NCBI GenBank assembly: GCA_905221605.1
Contig: CAJNDS010001502.1
Span: 410,001-474,000 of the forward strand
DNA length: 64,000 nt
Source of the DNA: Symbiodinium natans
Taxonomy: Eukaryota; Sar; Dinophyceae; Suessiales; Symbiodiniaceae
Direction of reading: 5' to 3'
In this document: positions 42,368 to 52,590 of the stretch, piece by piece
Layout: every line of letters begins with the position of its first letter
Position numbering within the stretch: the first letter of the stretch is position 1
Position numbers and translations under genes: made by a program
The notes under the pieces: generated by a model
What the model was told of the DNA's origin: nothing
Seen by the model: only the letters and a program-made list of their open reading frames with translations
Database searches by the model: none

Positions 42368-45010
42368 GCAGACACACACACACATACACATACCCACATA
42401 CCCACATACACACAGAGACACGAACACGAACACTAACACCAACACACACACACACACATGCGGAGACACACAGACACAGACGAATTCGGCTGTGCTTTCA
42501 CCCACAGCTGCCGAGGTGCCACCGAGGCCTCTTGTGCCTGTGGCACCACCTCTGCTACCTGCGGAGTGTGTGTAGCAACCAAAGGCCATGGCAACTAGGC
42601 TCAGAAGAAGACTGCTTAGGGTTTAGGGCCACGGCTTAGGGTTTAGGGTTTAGGGTTTGGGGTTTGGGGTTTAGGGTTTAGTGTCTTCTTCCACCTAAAC
42701 TGCAAGGTCGAGACGTTGGGTGCGCCTGACGCTTCTCCTCCATCTCGGGGCTTCCACTCTCTGGGCCCTGCGAGGATTGACTTGCGCTGAACTTGAATGC
42801 GGTTAATGTGGCAACATGTGGCCGTCCGATGTGTCCCCCTCCCCAAACAAAAACAAAAACAAAAAAACGACTGTGGCCAGACAATGCCAAGCACACATCG
42901 CCACATGATGGGAGCTGGGATAAGCAGCCCCCTGTCGTGATTGCCCCCACGGCCTCATGGGCGCCCTCCGGCCCACCATGCTGCCTCGGCTTTGGCACGG
43001 TCAGGGTATCGTGGCAAGCCGCTTCGGCACGGATGCAACATGATGCAACTTTCATTTCGCTGGCGCTTCCTTGGCCAATCTGAGAAGGCCACAGCCGTTC
43101 TAGAAGGGACTGGTTCTCCTTCCTGAGCTCCTTGCGTCAGATTTCTGTGCCTGTCCAGTCCCTCTTCGCCCCAAAACCGGCGCCCGAAACGCCAAACCCC
43201 AAGATTCCGTAAGCTTTGCAGGGCTCCTCCACTTTGGCAAACTGTTCCTCCAGCACCTGTCAGTCACATCACGGCAACGGGGAACACTACGTGTGAGAAT
43301 CTGGGAGTCTCGAAAGAACTATACTCCCCTGAGAACCTTACTAAAAACAATATGTTTAATATCCTCTCGGGTTTTATATAAACAAAAATAAAAGTATAAT
43401 TCCAAGGGGAATATAGAGAAGAGTGGTTTTGTGACTTGGGGATGCACTGGAGGCAGCCTTCCACCCCATGCGTGGAAGACCGAGTCCCAAGAAAGGCTCA
43501 CATTCTTGCAACTGACATCATTCCATATCTCACTAAATACAAACCACTATTTTGTTTTTACTCGTGTGTTTTTCCACACTGGCACACAAACACACACCCA
43601 CGAAGACACGTGAAGGAGCATTCTACCAAGCTCCAGCTCTGCACGCGGAAACTGCGCGAAGCGTCCCGAGGACTCACGGGAAGATGAGTCGAAAACGGAA
43701 GGGGCCGAGTCCGAAAACCAGAAGACTGGGTCAGCAAACAGGCACGACTCAGAATGAGGCAGAAAAACTAGAGGCCACAAGCATTGAGCGTGTCCACCTA
43801 AAACCCTGAAACCCTAAAACCCTCAACCCCTCAAGCCTTTTGCGCTAAACCCCTACAGTAGGGCTCCGCGGACTCAGTTGCCTGTCAGCCCCAGGGCAGC
43901 CAGAGCAGCTCTTGCTAAAGTAGAAGAAAACCCGAGAACCTCGATTTTAACCGGCAGCAGGTCGGTATAGGTGGCCCTTGGAGCTAGAAAAACCCTTTTG
44001 CCTCCAGGCCTCTTCGAACACTGCCGGGTAAACAAAATCCTAAAGTGTAAAGCCCTCAACTTCAAGCCATGTTTGTTGCATCCGCCTTTTTGGGGGGGCT
44101 TTTTTGGGAACCTGTGCTATGCAAGTCCCTGAGACGGGAGCGTCTATGAAGCCCTTTGAGCGACAGCTGGCAACCACTCATCAGAAACAATCGTCGAAAA
44201 GGAGACAACACGCGAACCTCATAGAGACAGGCTTGAACATACAATGGATCGAAGACACTGGCGTGCACTCTTGCGCTTCCGCTCCACGGTTCTTACCAAG
44301 CTCATGTGAGCCAACAAGTGAATGGTGCAGTGTCAAGAATCGCGAGAATTAAACAAACAAACGTCAGACAGTTCGCGCGCAAGCGCTGACTTCCCCACAA
44401 TTGCTATGACCCCACGGCCTTGTTCTTCTCTTCCATAGCCATCTCAAAGTGGTCAAAGTGAGGCTCCTTCCTTGGTTTTAGGGTTTTTGAGGGTTTAGAG
44501 TTTCAATTTGCAGATAAGGGTTCTGTGAAAGTGTGATGCGGAGGGAAAGCTGCAGAACAGACACCAAGCGTCTCTAAGGCATCGCGATAAGCTTCGATCT
44601 TCGCCTCTCATCTGCATGTCACTGTCTGACAACTTCAACATGGAGCGAGGACTCTCAAGAAGCAGTTTTTGCTTCTGATTCCAGGGCTGCCATGGGATGC
44701 GGTGTTGGGATAGCTGGTGGTGGCCACTCTGGTTCGCAGGGGAGTGGGCCCTCCGGTGATACTCTGCCGGATTCTCTGCAAAATTCTTGGTGCTTCTCCC
44801 ATGTGTTTTGTGCAACTGCAACCCTGCCGGTACACCCACCTAAACCCTAAACCCTAAACCCTAAACCCTAAGCCCTAAACCCTAAACCCTAAACCCTAAA
44901 CCCTAAATCCTAAACCCTAAACCCTAAACCCTAAACCCTAAACCCCCCTGGCCCCGCGCCTTCAGCTCCGCAATCTCTTCATCCCTGTCAAGGATCTCCT
45001 GGTGCAAGTC
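41864..45010 (-). CDS. Second coiled-coil micro-exon gene region
   Basis: Minus-strand exons: 41864-41899 (ELEELRASTDVE, 36 nt, GC donor); about 42172-42260 (VRPQELRAQLDAAYQ, GC donor); about 42480-42558 (VAEVVPQAQEASVAPRQLW after CGCAG|G); 42726-42767 (GPESGSPEMEEKRQ, 42 nt, GC donor); about 43078-43130 (ELRKENQSLLERLW); about 43220-43256 (VLEEQFAKVEEPCK); about 43627-43671 (ESSGRFAQFPRAELELG, GT donor); 44419-44466 (EPHFDHFEMAMEEKNK, 48 nt, GC donor); about 44511-44604 (AKIEAYRDALETLG); 44960-45010 (DLHQEILDRDEEIAELK, 51 nt, GC donor). AG|G acceptors throughout. The product would be a coiled coil with acidic linkers, built on the same plan as the 3-28 kb gene but not obviously recently duplicated. 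Whether it is the 5' part of the same transcription unit is unknown. Confidence 0.6.
42336..42480. repeat. CA microsatellite
   Basis: (CA)n with CATA and ACACGAACAC variants. Gives spurious V/C-rich and T/H-rich frames. Confidence 0.93.
42618..42680. repeat. TTTAGGG tract with TTTGGGG variant
   Basis: TTTAGGG units with three adjacent TTTGGGG units. Confidence 0.92.
43325..43414. repeat. Dispersed repeat, family G, copy 2
   Basis: Second copy of the 7384-7467 segment, again inside the intron space of a minus-strand coiled-coil gene. Confidence 0.75.
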
Positions 45011-45105
45011 CTGCAGCATCTTTGGCGGCAGTAGCCGCAGCCAAGTGAAAACCCTAAACCCTAAACCCTAAACCCTAAACCCTACTGTAAACCCTAAACC
45101 CCGAA
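44841..45105. repeat. Two CCCTAAA tracts flanking exon 44960-45010
   Basis: 44841-44945 (about 15 units) and 45050-45105. The first starts 15 nt from the exon's GC donor. Confidence 0.95.
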
Positions 45106-45224
45106 ACAGTCTTCTTGCGGACCTGAAACTGTAAAGGCGACCTGTAACAAGGGGTTTCTTCTCCAATTACAAAACCTTCGGCCAGCTTGCAAGGCTGTGG
45201 CAGGTCGGTGCCGGAAAATCTGCG

Positions 45225-45760
45225 AGGACCATGTTTCAACCGACATGGTCCCAGTTTCAAAACTCCCAAGTCTGGGCGCATGGGTCCCCATGGACCCATG
45301 GGCCCAGGACATAGCCCCGTCCGTTTTGACATTTTAGGAACTGGGACATGGTCCCTTCCGTTTTTCTTGGTAGGCCAGTAACCATATTACAATAAGGGCA
45401 CCCTTTTTTGGGTTGGCTATTTTATAAGGGAAACCAGAACCAAAAAAAAAGGGTAAAGGGTACCACTGGGCTACCAAGCTTCGGAACCTTTAGGAACTGA
45501 AACGTGGTCCCCTCCAACCTGGGACATGGACATGGACAAGGCCATATCCCCAAATTCCTCATATCCTGGACGGGACCATTTCCCTGTTCCTAAAAACTCC
45601 CAAGAATCCAAATTGGACAGGGCCATGTCCCAATTCCAAATTTCTAAAAATCATGGGGGCGTGGTCCCGGGAGCGTGTGGCTTTTTGAAGATTTGGAATT
45701 CCGGAACACCTGAATGAACATGGCCCCGTCCTTTGTGGAACTGTAAAAGATTTTGGAATT
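45225..45760. repeat. Degenerate minisatellite with GGGACATGGTCCC words
   Basis: Imperfect repeats of about 75-80 bp built from GGGACATGGTCCC, TTAGGAACTG, AAAACTCCCAAG and CCAATTCC. The core word is itself a palindrome and occurs in variant form at least eight times. Confidence 0.65.
45369..45477. repeat. Foldback element (family I) inserted in the minisatellite
   Basis: Termini TGGTAGGCCAGTAACC and, inverted, GGTACCACTGGGCTACCA, with an inner CCCTTTTTTGG / AAAAAAAAAGGG region. It interrupts the minisatellite, so it is the younger event. Confidence 0.65.
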
Positions 45761-46902
45761 CTTTCAGATTCTGGAAAGGTGGCTGGCTGAAATATTTGGT
45801 CTGGAACCCACACTAACTCAGATAGGTCACAGATTGCGTTTTTCTCAACTGTGTTCGACAAAAGTCTGCTTTTCTAGGTACACATGGCTACATCAATCCG
45901 AAACTCCAAAACCTCCCCGGAGAATCTCCCGGACATTGTGTTTAAAGGTTTGAGGGTGACTGCTGCTACGATTTGGTTACTTCTGTAAGATATGGTCCCT
46001 TTCGGGGTTACTTTACTATTATAAGGCGACCCTAGATAGTTAGGGTAGCCCAACAAAAACCCTACTTCGAGAACTGACCACTGCTACTCGTTACTACGAT
46101 TACCATTGCCATTGCCATTGTTGCCACTATTGCAGTTACTCTTGCGAGCATGAGTGCCTCTCAATTCGGGTACTTGCGGTTTGCCCAGGGCCAACAGTTT
46201 TTTTGTTAAAACGTCTTGTTTGCTAATACAAATATTCTCTCTTCCTCCTGGACATTCGAGAGAATGTATCAGCTTGTGAGCCCCCTACCCAGCTCACGCA
46301 CGCACGTACAGACTACCTCCTGTCATTGATCTTTTAATACATCCACGGAAACAGTGGCCTTGCTAAGCATTCAAGGGAAGAGTGGGTGGTGGGGATGACA
46401 ATTGTCAACTGCTATATACAAGTGAGCAAATATCTATTCATTTGCTTCCGGGGCCGTGCTTGAACCCAGTAATCTTCATATTCATTCTCAATTCTTCCCA
46501 AAAGCCTCTCAGTGTTCTTCTATGTGTCTGGTGGCTATATGTTGCGAAGAACGGACACCGTTAGAAACTTTTTTGCATGTCCGGTTTTCTGAATGGATAG
46601 GAGTACGCAACCCGTGATTCTGGAAAAGGGGTGTGTGTGGGCATGTGCACCCTGAATAGCTACAACCCCTTTGGGAGCTTTCCTGGATAACAAAATGCAC
46701 TAACTTGTACGCACTGCCTCTAGCATTTAGCTAGTTCTTACTGAGAGGTGTAGCTTTTACGGTTGAGGTTGGTATTGCGTACGGAACCTTCGCTGGATTT
46801 GGGTTAAAAAGAATCCCCATACAAAGGGACCCCCAAAAAGTTAAAAGGGTACCCCTAAACCCTAAACCCTTTTTGCTAAACCCTGTCTCCCCAAATCTCC
46901 CA
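45761..46902. other. No gene recognised
   Basis: Two small palindromic remnants (45985-46055 and 46795-46855) contain GGTCCC..GGGTTAC and CCCCATACAAAGGGACCCCC words. No exon seen. Confidence 0.35.
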
Positions 46903-47131
46903 GGCCCCGGAGATTGAATTGAAGGCCAGCAAAATTCCCTGGACGGCTGCGGTCCCCCACAGCGCCACTGTCACTTTGCCTTGGCAGCCAATGGGAGCTG
47001 TGGGGCATGGCTATGCTGGTATTCTCAGCTTGCAAAAGGACGAGCCCCTACTTCCTTCACATCATTTTCTGGGCGACATCGGTGGAATGGAAGGAAAAGT
47101 TGGCGTTGACTGTTCCAAAAACCGGATTTAG
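46903..47131 (+). CDS. Plus-strand exon of unknown gene
   Basis: A good pyrimidine tract and acceptor (CCCCAAATCTCCCAG|GCC) is followed by APEIELKASKIPWTAAVPHS, ATVTLPWQPMGAVGHGYAGI, LSLQKDEPLLPSHHFLGDIG and GMEGKVGVDCSKNRI, then TAG. Beta-rich with Trp-Gln-Pro-Met-Gly; no family recognised. A terminal exon if real. Confidence 0.42.
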
Positions 47132-47284
47132 CCCCTTGTGGGCGATTACTTGGGGACAATTGCCGGAGCTTGAGCATGCGACTCGGCCCCGATTCTCGCG
47201 TTTAATCTGAGCCGGGCGCCCTGACGAGCCGTTGCTCCCAAACAAGAACATGGGCTCCGCAGGCCTGAGGGAAGGATGTGATGT

Positions 47285-47588
47285 GAGGGTTTAGGGTTTA
47301 GGGTTTTGGGGTTTAGGGTTTAGGGTTTAGGGTTTAGGGTTTAGGGTGACTTCACTGACAGGGGCAAAGAAGGGCAGAACAAGGGCAAGAAAGCCACTTA
47401 AGGGCCAACATGCCTGGTCTCCCTCCAGAAACCCTTCATCGAAGTTTGTTCCAACTTTGGGGTTGGCAAGGCCCACTTCCCTTAGCTGCAAGTTAGGGTT
47501 TAGGGTTTAGGGTTTAGGGTTTAGGGTTTAGGGTTTAGGGTTTAGGGTTAGCTCCCCTAAACAGGGCTTAGGGTTTAGGGTTTAGGGC
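47285..47588. repeat. Series of TTTAGGG tracts
   Basis: 47285-47347, 47492-47550 and 47565-47588. The last two are separated by a repeated GCTAGTTCCCCTAAACAG-like word, so tract plus flank was duplicated together. Confidence 0.92.
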
Positions 47589-47599
47589 TAGTTCCCCTA

Positions 47600-48770
47600 A
47601 ACAGAGGACGTATCAAGGCAGCATCAGCCTCCGCAAGCGTGGCAGCCACGTGGAGGTAGTTAGCAAAACTCATCTGCTAGTCCGATAGAACCGAAATGTT
47701 GCAGGGTGGGCAAGTACAGTCTGCAGCCCCTTATACTTTTGCAGTCCTTGAACACAGCATGCAGCAAGCTGTGGGAACATGCATGAAGGAACTGAAGTTC
47801 CGCAGTGACTGCTGCACCTCACTCAGCCACAGCAGCGCGTACTCGCAGCATCTACAAAGCTTTCCATATACTCATGTTCTTGCTGGCCTGCTGTCTTTGG
47901 CAAGATAGGGGTTACCATGCAGTATCCTGACAAAGCCCGGTATAGGAGCTGAGTAGTGGCCGAGTCTTAGCAACCCTTTGCCTGAGACCCAGGACTCGAC
48001 AATGCCCTGTGCGATCATGCTCTGCAGCGTCCTCGCGAGAAACCGCAAATGCTACAAGTGACGAGTTTGTTCATCGCTCAGCCACTAGATCGACTGTGAC
48101 ACTTGAGTCACATGAGTCACAGTGGCTGCATGATGCTGCCCGCAACAAGACTGAAGCTGTGTGTGTGGCAAGGCCCCCTCAAGCCCCTGAACCCGAGGCC
48201 TGAAGTCAGCGCTACGCGCCTGGGTGCGCAAAAATCATCGAGTGTGGTACCACTTCACTTGCTCCGGCTACTTTTTGAGATGCAATCAGGACCTCGGATT
48301 TAATTTGTGTCTGGGTTGAATGGGTAAAACTAGAAGCTTCATTCAACTTGCACAGGTTGGAAAAGGGCAAAGTAGCGGTGGCCGTGACGCTGAAAATCTG
48401 GATCGTGGCCTGCGCCTGGTATCTGAAGCCATGAGTCACGCTAATCTTTTCTATCAGAATCGTCGCCCTCACAGTCATGAACAGCTACTTCTCCGAATCC
48501 CTAAATAAACCCTATCTTCTCCCTATACAAACCCAGAACCATCCCTTTATCAACTCTAGATCAGCCCAATACATTAACCCTATATCAACCCTAGATAAAC
48601 CCTATATCAACCTTGTCTAAACCCTATATGAACCCACTATACGGGTGGTTGTCAAAATTGTGATCCTTTTTGGGGTACCCTAAATATCTGGTGCCGTACA
48701 AGTATTATAATCGGGATCCAAATCGGGACCATGATTTTGATGAACCCTAAACCCTGAACCCTAAACCCTA
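47600..48770. other. No supported gene; decayed CCCTATA repeats
   Basis: 48510-48640 is made of AACCCTATATCAACCCTAGAT-like words, probably a diverged telomere-type tract. Plus-strand frames at 47696-47908 and 48009-48203 look faintly coding but have no support. A CCCTAAA tract is at 48744-48768. Confidence 0.4.
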
Positions 48771-48773
48771 CGG

Positions 48774-49004
48774 TGGATGGACGAAATCTTGCACCATCTT
48801 ACAAGCAACACCTCTTGGCACTCACACCGCAAAACCCCGCACCCCCTTTTTAACGTTGGTAGGCGTGGCTTTCCAGGTGGTGCAAGATTTTGGCCATTGG
48901 AACAAGTCAGCGCCGAAGCCTCTCCAAAGCCAACGTTAAAAAGGGGCGCGGGGTTTTGGCCATGTGCATGGTCCAATAAGCGGTGCAAGATTTCGTCCAC
49001 CCAC
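48774..49004. repeat. Large foldback element, family H (about 230 bp)
   Basis: Termini GTGGATGGACGAAATCTTGC at the left and the inverse of GGTGCAAGATTTCGTCCACC at the right. An inner pair CAAAACCCCGCACCCCCTTT / AAAAGGGGCGCGGGGTTTTG and AACGTTGG / CCAACGTT extend the hairpin. Flanked on both sides by CCCTAAA tracts. Confidence 0.88.
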
Positions 49005-50064
49005 ACCCTAAACCCTAAACCCTAAACCCTAAAACCCTAAACCACAGTATGAACCCTAAATTCAGCTTCCTGAGTGCACGGGCTCCCCGAGGAAGCTCGT
49101 CGTCATTCGCGGTGGCACTCCGGGGGCTGGATGTAGAGGTTGACGGGCCTTTCCCGAATGTAGGGTGTTTAGGGTTTAGGGTTTAGGATTTAGGGTTTAA
49201 AGCTATGGGCGTTTTTCTGCCACAAAGGGTTTCGGGTTGAGGGTGGATGTCTTCAACACCAGTGGTGGCGATGACCGTGAAGCCCTAAACCCTAAACATG
49301 GTGGCCGGACATCCGGAAGGGATGGGGTCGAGAACGAAGAGTCTGTCAGAGGGGACGGTTCATCAGGAGTCCAGAAACGCTACGTGGCGATCAATGTGTG
49401 ATTCCGCAAAGGCACGCTGCATTTCAGGGATCGGGGGGGGCCTGACATACGGAACCCATGACAATGCATCGACGCGTGCTTGGCGCGTATGCTTTTGTCT
49501 TGCCAATAAGCTGACGTCTGAAACACAGTACCAACCCGGTCTAAAGTGCTTGTCTGCAGTGGACGCTTGCGCAAGGCCCATGCAAGTTCGCGTGAGATCC
49601 ACACGAGGTGCGGACCCGGAACCCTAAACCACAGCCCGAAGCCCGAAGCCGAAGCGCCGGGCAATCGACTGCCCACCAAACCCCCTAAACCCCAATCCCT
49701 AAACCCTAAGCCCTATAAACCCTAAACCTTACACCCCCATTGTCACGCGACCCAACGGCCCATCAGTTACGTGCCTTCCCTGAACCTCGAAAAACGTGAG
49801 AGCCCACATATGTGATGTGAAACATGTTCCCCAATGTCACTCAGCAGCGGCGATGCGAGTTTACCCAAAGGAGGCTCGACTTTAAGGAGGAGTTTAGGGT
49901 TTAGGGTTTAGGGTTTAGGGTTTAGGGCCCCCTCTGCAACACACGATGTCCTGGCCCTGAGCCAAGCAACGATCTCGGGCGGCTCTGGCTTCCGTGGGAC
50001 CACGAACCTCAGCAGCAGCCACTGAATCCCTAAACCCTAAACCCTAAACCCTAAACCCTAAACC
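49005..50064. repeat. Cluster of telomere-type tracts
   Basis: 49005-49045 (C), 49166-49200 (G), 49284-49298 (C), 49680-49730 (C, degenerate), 49891-49926 (G), 50028-50064 (C). Between them a frame at 49363-49602 on the minus strand (RPGWYCVSDVSLLARQKHTR) is faintly coding, but the plus strand is also open. Confidence 0.9.
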
Positions 50065-50067
50065 CCC

Positions 50068-50350
50068 CCCTACCCCCCGAATATTCAACCCCCCCGGCCC
50101 TACAATACCCCTATTAGAGCTATGTTCTTAAAGTATATTGGGTTTTTTTCTTTTGGGGGGGGGGGGGGGGTGGGGGGGCGTGGAGGGGGAGGGGGGGGGG
50201 GGGGGAATGTTAAAGGAATCCCCCCTACCCCCCGAATATTAAACCCACCCCCTACACCCGAGTTTTCCAATACCCCGATTATAGTTATCTTATAGTATAT
50301 TTCGGGGTGTCTTTATTATTAGGGGGCAGGGGTTTCATGTTAGGGGGAGG
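50068..50350. repeat. Two tandem G/C-run foldbacks
   Basis: Two related units of about 150 bp: CCCCCTACCCCCCGAATATT at 50068 and 50220, each followed by AATACCCC, a short TATATT centre and a G-rich right arm. The first has a G-run of more than 60 bp broken only by a few bases. Confidence 0.75.
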
Positions 50351-50610
50351 GGATTAAAGGACTCCATTCTACTTGTCAGTGACAGGGATGCTGAACTTTG
50401 CTGTTGGGGTTCAGGTATCAGGAACTGCCTGAAATCCGTCATACGTTTGGCAGGGCTGTTCCTTGCCGCTCCCAATGTGACATGAGCCCGCAGCCCACAT
50501 AAAGTGCAGGGTCTTTGTCGCTCTGGAGGGAAATGGGCGGAACCCCGCGGCGGGGGAACCACAGTTCGTTTTTAACTCGCTGTATTCGGCTACGGCTGCG
50601 GCCCCGGCAC

Positions 50611-51110
50611 CTATCTCTGGTAATTACCCTCTGCATCTCTCCCTGCTGTCTTTCCCTGGTGCTTGCGAGACTCAGTCATTGACGCCTTACGGGACATTCT
50701 CAAGCAGCAGCGTGCACAAACCTGGGCTCGAAGCTCGTGATGCGCCACCTGAGTGTTAAAACTAAGGGCAGCCAATGTCGAGCACTCTTTCAAGCCGCTG
50801 TTGCCCTAACTCAAAGGGCCTGTTTTTTGAGCTGTTGTTGCCCTAACTAAAAGGGCCTGTTTTTTGAGCATGCTTGCAACGGCGACATGGGCGCAAGAGC
50901 ATGCAGCGGCACAGGACCACCCAAAGAGCCCAATCCTTAAAATAAGGAATACACCGTAAATTATAAAGGGATCCTGAGTATGATTTAAGGTATATTCCTT
51001 AATTAAGGGGTATTGGGCTCTCTGAGCAGATGTGCACCAAGTGCTGACAACGACACTGAGGCCAACGCCACTGCGGAAGCCATCCTCGACAGGCGCGTCC
51101 ATGAATCGCC
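50611..51110 (-). CDS. Exons of unknown gene around a family-A element
   Basis: Minus strand: about 51030-51102 (MDAPVEDGFRSGVGLSVVVS); after the element, about 50760-50815 (PFELGQQRLERVLDIG, acceptor AACAG|GC); about 50725-50751 (VAHHELRAQ between AG| and a GT donor); about 50630-50690 (SRKASMTESRKHQGKTAGRD). A 39-bp tandem copy of the exon start (AACAGGCCCTTT..AGTTAGGGCAACA) lies at 50791-50870. Phases not confirmed. Confidence 0.38.
50923..51024. repeat. Family-A foldback element
   Basis: AAAGAGCCCAATCCTTAAAA at the left and TTAATTAAGGGGTATTGGGC at the right, GGATCC near the centre. Confidence 0.88.
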
Positions 51111-51183
51111 TTCGCCATCTTTAGCGTTTAGGGTTTAGGGTTCTCTCTCACATCCTGTAGCCCCTCCACCCTCAAAAAGGCTC

Positions 51184-51405
51184 TCAAAGCTCTTCGAACT
51201 CTCGATGGATGAACTTTAGGCCTGCAATGGCTTTACGAAGTCCTTGGAGACGTGGCCAGCAAAGGGACGAAGCAAAATACTGAAATTGAAGCCATAGTAT
51301 TCTTGCAATTTCGGGTTCCGCTTTGCACAGTGAATCTTGCATGGGATAACTTTCCGAAGTTCGACCTGAAAGTAAAATACACTGCGATGTATTGAGTTCT
51401 TCCAA
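51184..51405 (-). CDS. Possible exon of unknown gene
   Basis: Minus-strand frame SESYPMQDSLCKAEPEIARI, LWLQFQYFASSLCWPRLQGL, RKAIAGLKFIHREFEEL. Coding-like, but two other frames are open as well. Confidence 0.3.
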   Translation of the reverse strand: MEELNTSQCILLSGRTSESYPMQDSLCKAEPEIARILWLQFQYFASSLCWPRLQGLRKAIAGLKFIHREFEEL

Positions 51406-51950
51406 GGGCTAACGAGGTCTCTGTGTCCCACCGCAACGGAACTTTCGATTCTATGATGAAAAGCAGCTTTCGCGTCCAGGATGCTGGATCAAGATTGAAT
51501 CCTTCTTGCGCCTTTCTGAGACTTCTGAGGGTTCGAATTCTGGGAGCTGCAGGAAAACCAACAGAAAACTTCTTATCGTAAGGAGCTGTCGCTTGCTGTC
51601 AGCACAGAGAAGGCCAGTGTCGGCTCTTGCAGAGGAATGTAGTATCACTCCCTTTCATTCAAGCCCTGCCTGTCTGCACGCACGGTCTGCGCGAAATTGC
51701 CTGTCAGGACACGTTTCGCATGAGCTTGCAGCTTTTTGCACGGGGGGGGGGGGGGGGGCATGTGGGTAAGATCTTCCTCTGATCTGGGGCAGGGTCCCCC
51801 GCCTCTTGTACCGGCCCCACGATCTGTTCGCACGCGGTCCTCGCCCTTGGTGGTGACGGCATAAGCAGATACAGCGAGATGGACATCTCGTGGCCGGTCA
51901 GGTGCACATGATATGTATGTACGTACACCCATTTCTTGGGAACTTACAAC

Positions 51951-52369
51951 TCACATCACCCGTAGCACCACCCACGAGCTTCTACAAAGAGAGCCGCTGC
52001 TGTAGGAGCGCCGCAATCGAGGGAGGTCGAGTCTCACTGTCGCCTCGGAGACCTCATGGATGGACTTGGCCCGTGGTTCGCAAGATGGCTTTTTCAGACC
52101 TACTTGGAGGTTCATGGGTAGCTTTTGGGTAGGGTTATAAGTATGGTAACCCCATGTGGTTAGCTATGACCCTACTGAAAAACAACCCATGAACCTCCAA
52201 GTACTCTGACTAAATACACCCCTCAAATGATCTGCAACCATATGCCATCTACTCAAGAGAGCCTGCAAGACAGGTCTGTCTATTCGGTTGCGCAAAAATA
52301 AGCTGGCCTTTGCTGTAAGCTGCTGTTTCTTGTCAAGGTTTGACAAGCGTGGCTCCATAGGCCAGAACT
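51951..52369 (-). CDS. Two-exon 3' end of an unknown gene, split by a family-C intron
   Basis: Exon 1 (52205-52369, acceptor TTTGAG|) reads FWPMEPRLSNLDKKQQLTAK, ASLFLRNRIDRPVLQALLSR, WHMVADHLRGVFSQ. The 105-bp family-C element follows, with GT at its left border and AAGTAG at its right. Exon 2 (51951-52099) continues SLKKPSCEPRAKSIHEVSEA, TVRLDLPRLRRSYSSGSL and so on to TGA. The split codon is A|GT (Ser). Lengths 165 and 149 nt fit the phases exactly. Coding quality is good, and no family recognised. Confidence 0.65.
52100..52204 (-). mobile_element. Family-C foldback element acting as an entire intron
   Basis: GTACTTGGAGGTTCATGGG at the donor side and CCATGAACCTCCAAGTAG at the acceptor side. 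The inverted repeats therefore begin one base inside GT and end one base before the AG's G. Removing these 105 bp joins two open frames in phase. Flanking GTCAGA / GTCTGA may be a 6-bp target duplication with one mismatch. Confidence 0.75.
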
Positions 52370-52590
52370 CTCAAAAGGAATTAACAATTCACAGGTATGG
52401 TACAGTAGACGAATTACACTACAGTAGCTGGCTCAGTAGCTGAACAGCCGGGCGTGTACCTATTGCATTCGTGGATTCTATAAAACACCATGCCACCGGC
52501 TGCGTTGTGCAGCCAAAACTGGCAAGGTGGCACCATGAGCAAGCTGGGCGAACCAAGATTCTGCTCAAGTTCCTCTGTCGCTAAGCTTAC

